Assembly: GCA_942492115.1 (NCBI GenBank)
Contig: CALODL010000027.1
Coordinates: 496,001 to 560,000 of the forward strand
DNA from: CALODL01 sp942492115
GTDB lineage: Bacteria; Planctomycetota; Phycisphaerae; UBA1845; CAIVHJ01
Direction: 5' to 3'
Length of the DNA: 64,000 nucleotides
Numbering within the stretch: the stretch's first letter is position 1; every line of letters begins with the position of its first letter. Shown here one piece after another: positions 61,011 through 64,000 of this stretch. The notes under the pieces were generated by a model. The model did not search any database. It saw nothing but the letters and a program-made list of their open reading frames with translations, and was not told the DNA's origin. The translations under genes and the position numbers were made by a program.

Positions 61011-61754
61011 CTACAGTCCGCCGAACCGCCGTTCGCGCCCAGCGAAGTCCTTGATGGCCCGATCCAGGCACTCGACGGTGTAGTCGGGCCAGCAGCACTG
61101 TTCGATGTACAGTTCGGAGTAGCTGATCTGCCACAGTAGGAAATTGCTGATGCGGGACTGTCCCGCGGTGCGAATCAACAGATCCGGATCGGGCAGGCCT
61201 GCGGTGTCGAGGGCGTTATTCATGATCTGTTCGGTAATCTGTTCGACGCCAATCTCGCCTGCGGCGACGCGCAACGCGATGCGCCGAACCGCGCCAATGA
61301 TCTCGTTGCGACCGCCGTAGTTCAAGGCCAGACACAGGGTTAGACCGGTATTCTGGGCGCTGAGTTCGGTCGTGATATCGAGTTGGTTGAGCACTTCGGC
61401 GGGCAGGCCTTCACGGCTACCGAGTTGTCGAAATCGGATGTTGTTGTCGAGGATCTCCTGCCGTTCTGCGACGAGATAATGCGAGTACAGGTGCATCAGA
61501 AAATCGACTTCGGCCTTGGGGCGTTTCCAGTTCTCGACGCTGAAGCTATACAACGTCAGTGCCTTGAGACCCAGGCGGGCGCAGCGGGTGACGACATCGC
61601 GGACAACCAGTGAACCGGCCTCGTGGCCCTTGATGCGCGGCATGTCGCGTTGGCGAGCCCACCGTCCATTGCCGTCCATGATGATGGCGATGTGCTGCGG
61701 CAACTGGTCGGGGTCGATCCCGAGCGCTTCCTGTGTGTCGAGGACTTGTTCCAT
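61011..61754 (-). CDS. uppS: Isoprenyl (undecaprenyl) diphosphate synthase
   Basis: 247 residues. The cis-prenyltransferase signatures HIAIIMDGNGRWA, SFSVENWKRPKAEVDFLM and RTAGQSRISNFLLWQISYSELY are present, with the last normally reading RTSGE(x)R. It makes the lipid carrier for wall and glycan synthesis. It starts 3 nt after purA and ends about 50 nt before cdsA. Confidence 0.95.
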   Translation of the reverse strand: MEQVLDTQEALGIDPDQLPQHIAIIMDGNGRWARQRDMPRIKGHEAGSLVVRDVVTRCARLGLKALTLYSFSVENWKRPKAEVDFLMHLYSHYLVAERQEILDNNIRFRQLGSREGLPAEVLNQLDITTELSAQNTGLTLCLALNYGGRNEIIGAVRRIALRVAAGEIGVEQITEQIMNNALDTAGLPDPDLLIRTAGQSRISNFLLWQISYSELYIEQCCWPDYTVECLDRAIKDFAGRERRFGGL

Positions 61755-61757
61755 GAC

Positions 61758-63098
61758 TCAAGCGATTCGAAAAATCGTCTGGCTGCGGTCTGGGCCGACG
61801 CTCACTATAGATACGTGTGCACCAATCAACTGTTCGAGCCGCTCGACATAGTTGCGGGCGGCAGGCGGAAGTTGGTCGAATGAACGTGTGTTTTCGATGT
61901 TCTCCTGCCAGCCGGGAAAGGTCTCGTACACACAGTCAATGCCTTCGAACGCCTCCGTGTCAGCTGGAAAGCCATTCAGGTTGGTGTCTCCGACGCGGTA
62001 TGCCGTGCACACACGGATTTCGGGCAGGTCACTAAGCGTGTCGAGGTGCATGACGGCCAGGCGACTGATCCCGCCGAGTTCGACCGCGTAACGGACAGCT
62101 ACGGCGTCGAACCATCCGCAGCGACGGGGGCGCCCGGTGGTGGTACCGAATTCGCGCCCTCGGGTGCGAATGTGGTCACCGATGTCGTTGTCCTGTTCGC
62201 TGGGGAAGGGCCCTTGCCCGACTCGCGTCGTGTAGGCCTTGACCACGCCGATCACCGTATCAACAGTTCTGGGCGGGACGCCGGCTCCGGACGAGACACC
62301 CGCAGCGCTGGCACTGCTGGACGTGACGAACGGATAGGTGCCGTGGTCAATATCGAGCAGGGCACCATGGGCTCCTTCGAACAGCAGACGTTGGCCTTGG
62401 GCAATGCGGTCACGGAGAAACACGGTGGTGTCCGTAGCGGAGGGGCGCAGGCGTTCGGCGCACGCCGTATACTCATCGATGATTGCATCGGCATCGATCC
62501 GCTCGTCGTAGCCGAAGAGTGCCTGAAAGATCTTCTGTTTGCGCTCGACGATTCGGCGGACACGTCGAGCGAAGTCATCGGTGCGCAGCATGTCGCAGAA
62601 ACGCACCGCGGAACTGCGTTGCATCTTGTCGGCGTAGCATGGGCCAATGCCCCGCGCCGTTGTGCCGATCTTCTCACTGCCGGTAAGAGCCGCCTCGCTC
62701 AGGCGGTCTTCTAATTTGTGATAGGGCATTGCGATGTGGCAACGAAGTGAAAGGCGCAGCCGATCGAAGACGTCGATACCGCGGGCTGCCAATGCGTCGA
62801 TTTCTTCAAGCAGCACCGGAGGATCGAGGGCAACGCCGGGGCCCAACAGGCCGGTCTTGCCTTCATGAAGTGCTCCGCACGGAACGAGATGCAGCGCGAA
62901 TGTTTCGCCGCCGCTGACGATGGTATGCCCTGCGTTGGCCCCGCCGTTGTAGCGCACGACCACGTCGGCCGCCTCGGTCAGCAGGTCAACGATCTTGCCC
63001 TTGCCTTCATCTCCCCAGCACAGACCGATCACGCACGTTTGACCAAACGTGTTGAGTGCGTATCGTGCTTGACTCATCGAAGTGGCGGTTGCTTCCAT
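61758..63098 (-). CDS. purA: Adenylosuccinate synthetase
   Basis: 446 residues. Signatures are GLCWGDEGKGKIVD, RYNGGANAGHT, GTTARGIGPCYADK and TTGRPRRCGWFDAV. It joins IMP and aspartate with GTP in AMP synthesis. The ATG at 63098 is used; an in-frame Met at 63077 would shorten it by seven residues and no ribosome site decides between them. It heads the operon that continues with uppS and cdsA. Confidence 0.94.
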   Translation of the reverse strand: MEATATSMSQARYALNTFGQTCVIGLCWGDEGKGKIVDLLTEAADVVVRYNGGANAGHTIVSGGETFALHLVPCGALHEGKTGLLGPGVALDPPVLLEEIDALAARGIDVFDRLRLSLRCHIAMPYHKLEDRLSEAALTGSEKIGTTARGIGPCYADKMQRSSAVRFCDMLRTDDFARRVRRIVERKQKIFQALFGYDERIDADAIIDEYTACAERLRPSATDTTVFLRDRIAQGQRLLFEGAHGALLDIDHGTYPFVTSSSASAAGVSSGAGVPPRTVDTVIGVVKAYTTRVGQGPFPSEQDNDIGDHIRTRGREFGTTTGRPRRCGWFDAVAVRYAVELGGISRLAVMHLDTLSDLPEIRVCTAYRVGDTNLNGFPADTEAFEGIDCVYETFPGWQENIENTRSFDQLPPAARNYVERLEQLIGAHVSIVSVGPDRSQTIFRIA

Positions 63099-63228
63099 GG
63101 TATCAGTTCTTGAGTTCCCGGAATCCCCATCTTATCGTTATGCTGAAGTCCTGTCACCCGCCGATGAACAGGCTGTCTGCACGGGTTTTCTGCTTTTTTC
63201 AACACCTTGTGGAATGGAGTCGCACGCC

Positions 63229-63624
63229 ATGGAACGCCAGCTGAAGCCTGCCAGCAGCGAACCGGCAATTCGCGTCGTCATGATGCCGCGTGATGCCAAT
63301 GCCAACAACACCATTTTTGGCGGTGTGCTGCTGAGCTACATCGATCAAGCGGGTTTCGTCGAGTGTACGCGTCAGGCACCCCACAGCTATGTGACCGTGG
63401 CGATGGACAAAGTCGAGTTCCATGAACCTGTGTTCATCGGTGACATCGTCAGTTTTTACGCCGACACCGTCAGCGTGGGACGGACGTCCATCAAGGTCCA
63501 CGTGACGGTCAAGGCGCAACGTCGGGAACAGTGTCCGCCGGATCCGCTCGTGACCCTGACCGAGGCCAACCTGGTCTACGTTGCAATTGACGCAGCACAC
63601 CATGCGATCCCGGTGTTCGATTGA
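63229..63624 (+). CDS. Hotdog-fold acyl-CoA thioesterase
   Basis: 131 residues from the ATG at 63229, which has GGAG nine bases upstream; an ATG at 63214 is possible. The hotdog pattern is clear: MPRDANANNTIFGGVLLSYIDQAG with the catalytic Asp in the helix, then VAMDKVEFHEPVFIGD and YADTVSVGRTS. It hydrolyses acyl-CoA (YciA/BFIT-like). It diverges from purA. Confidence 0.88.
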   Translation: MERQLKPASSEPAIRVVMMPRDANANNTIFGGVLLSYIDQAGFVECTRQAPHSYVTVAMDKVEFHEPVFIGDIVSFYADTVSVGRTSIKVHVTVKAQRREQCPPDPLVTLTEANLVYVAIDAAHHAIPVFD

Positions 63625-63720
63625 CTGCGTGCTGAAGGGCTCGAACAGGATTACCCGGTCACGTGGGCACGCTGGAGAGTCCTGAGCCGGTGGGGACCTC
63701 ATCATGCCCGAGGAGGGTGT

Positions 63721-63840
63721 GTGCATCGCATTCTGCTAGTCGACGACCAATACCATGTGCGTCAAGGACTGACGCTGATGCTGCGCTCAGCAGGCGCCCT
63801 CGTCGATAGCGCCCGAGGGCACGGGGGCCTATGGCAATGA
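63721..63840 (+). pseudogene. Truncated response-regulator receiver fragment
   Basis: From GTG 63721, with AGGAGG four bases upstream, the frame reads HRILLVDDQYHVRQGLTLML, the start of a CheY-like receiver with its acidic pair, and stops after about 39 residues. A full receiver is about 120. It is cut at the point where the RHS frame begins. Confidence 0.6.
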
Positions 63841-64000
63841 TACCCTTGTCGACCTGTGGCATGGAACGTCAGGGCAGTATGATGGCCTAGATCGCTTTGG
63901 GCGCATCGTAGACATGAAGCACACGGATTTTTCTGGTTCGGCAGTGGAGTTCGCCAGACGACAGTACAGCTACGATCGCAACGGTAACCGCACATCGATC
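63779..64000 (+). pseudogene. RHS/YD-repeat protein fragment, 5'-truncated and running off the window
   Basis: In a frame open from 63779, the reading from about 63815 contains YGNDTLVDLWHGTSG, YDGLDRFGRI and YSYDRNGNRTSI, typical RHS/YD repeats. No start codon lies in this frame after the upstream stop at 63776. It overlaps the tail of the receiver fragment. It continues past base 64000. Confidence 0.7.

Overview
The window looks like a Planctomycetota chromosome segment, most likely Phycisphaerae or a relative. The evidence is high GC, the zinc-ribbon pattern CxxCGY(D/N)LxG...CPECG, secreted giants ending in the dockerin-like motif DGNDRFHALNCF, and a NusG with a long acidic N-terminal extension. 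This placement rests on family resemblance read by eye, not on a search.

Layout. (1) 1-3354: the 3' part of a giant secreted multidomain protein. (2) 3434-6555: tRNA-Glu, a secreted hypothetical, then a MITE-like element and an ISL3-family insertion sequence side by side in the A/T tract of the rpoC terminator. (3) 6556-21655 (minus): the information-processing operon, read from a consensus-like promoter at 21628-21655 as tRNA-Thr, tuf, rpmG, tRNA-Trp, secE, nusG, rplK, rplA, rplJ, rplL, rpoB, a GNAT-like gene, rpoC and a terminator. (4) 21733-32399: UbiB-like kinase, a protein with glycine-rich five-residue repeats, an SGNH lipoprotein, a TMTC-like TPR membrane protein, a Uma2-type protein, thymidine kinase with a CNT nucleoside transporter, MsrB, an RTX-like protein and an NHL propeller with a C-terminal sorting tail. 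(5) 32586-50503: a Ser/Thr kinase with a TPR region, then four giant secreted proteins in a row on the minus strand. Two of these are beta-propeller plus diheme cytochrome fusions and two are relatives of the protein at 1-3354. (6) 50630-53806: arginine deiminase, a PA0069-type radical SAM protein and a small membrane protein. (7) 53876-63098 (minus): purA-uppS-cdsA-phoH-pgpH-ybeY-nitrilase-like-CNNM/CorC, closely spaced. (8) 63229-64000: a thioesterase, then a truncated response regulator that runs into an RHS/YD-repeat fragment.

The most interesting set is the five giant secreted proteins. All end in the same cassette of about 250-300 residues: a Cys-rich lead-in, two dockerin-like calcium loops and a cohesin-like domain with its own C-terminal strand set. 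Three of them also carry a Cys/Trp-rich domain (CWWG core) that I cannot name, in five copies overall. The cassette could be a surface-assembly or self-association module that displays different cargos: P-domains, PPC-like domains and diheme cytochromes.

Caution. Nine small indels break otherwise well-conserved genes (transposase, rpoB, tuf three times, nupC, the Ser/Thr kinase, one cytochrome fusion, pgpH). Most are one base, some of them in short runs of the same base. Since rpoB and tuf are essential, I read most of these as sequence errors and annotate the genes as single reading units. The cluster of three in tuf may have another cause, such as collapsed gene copies.
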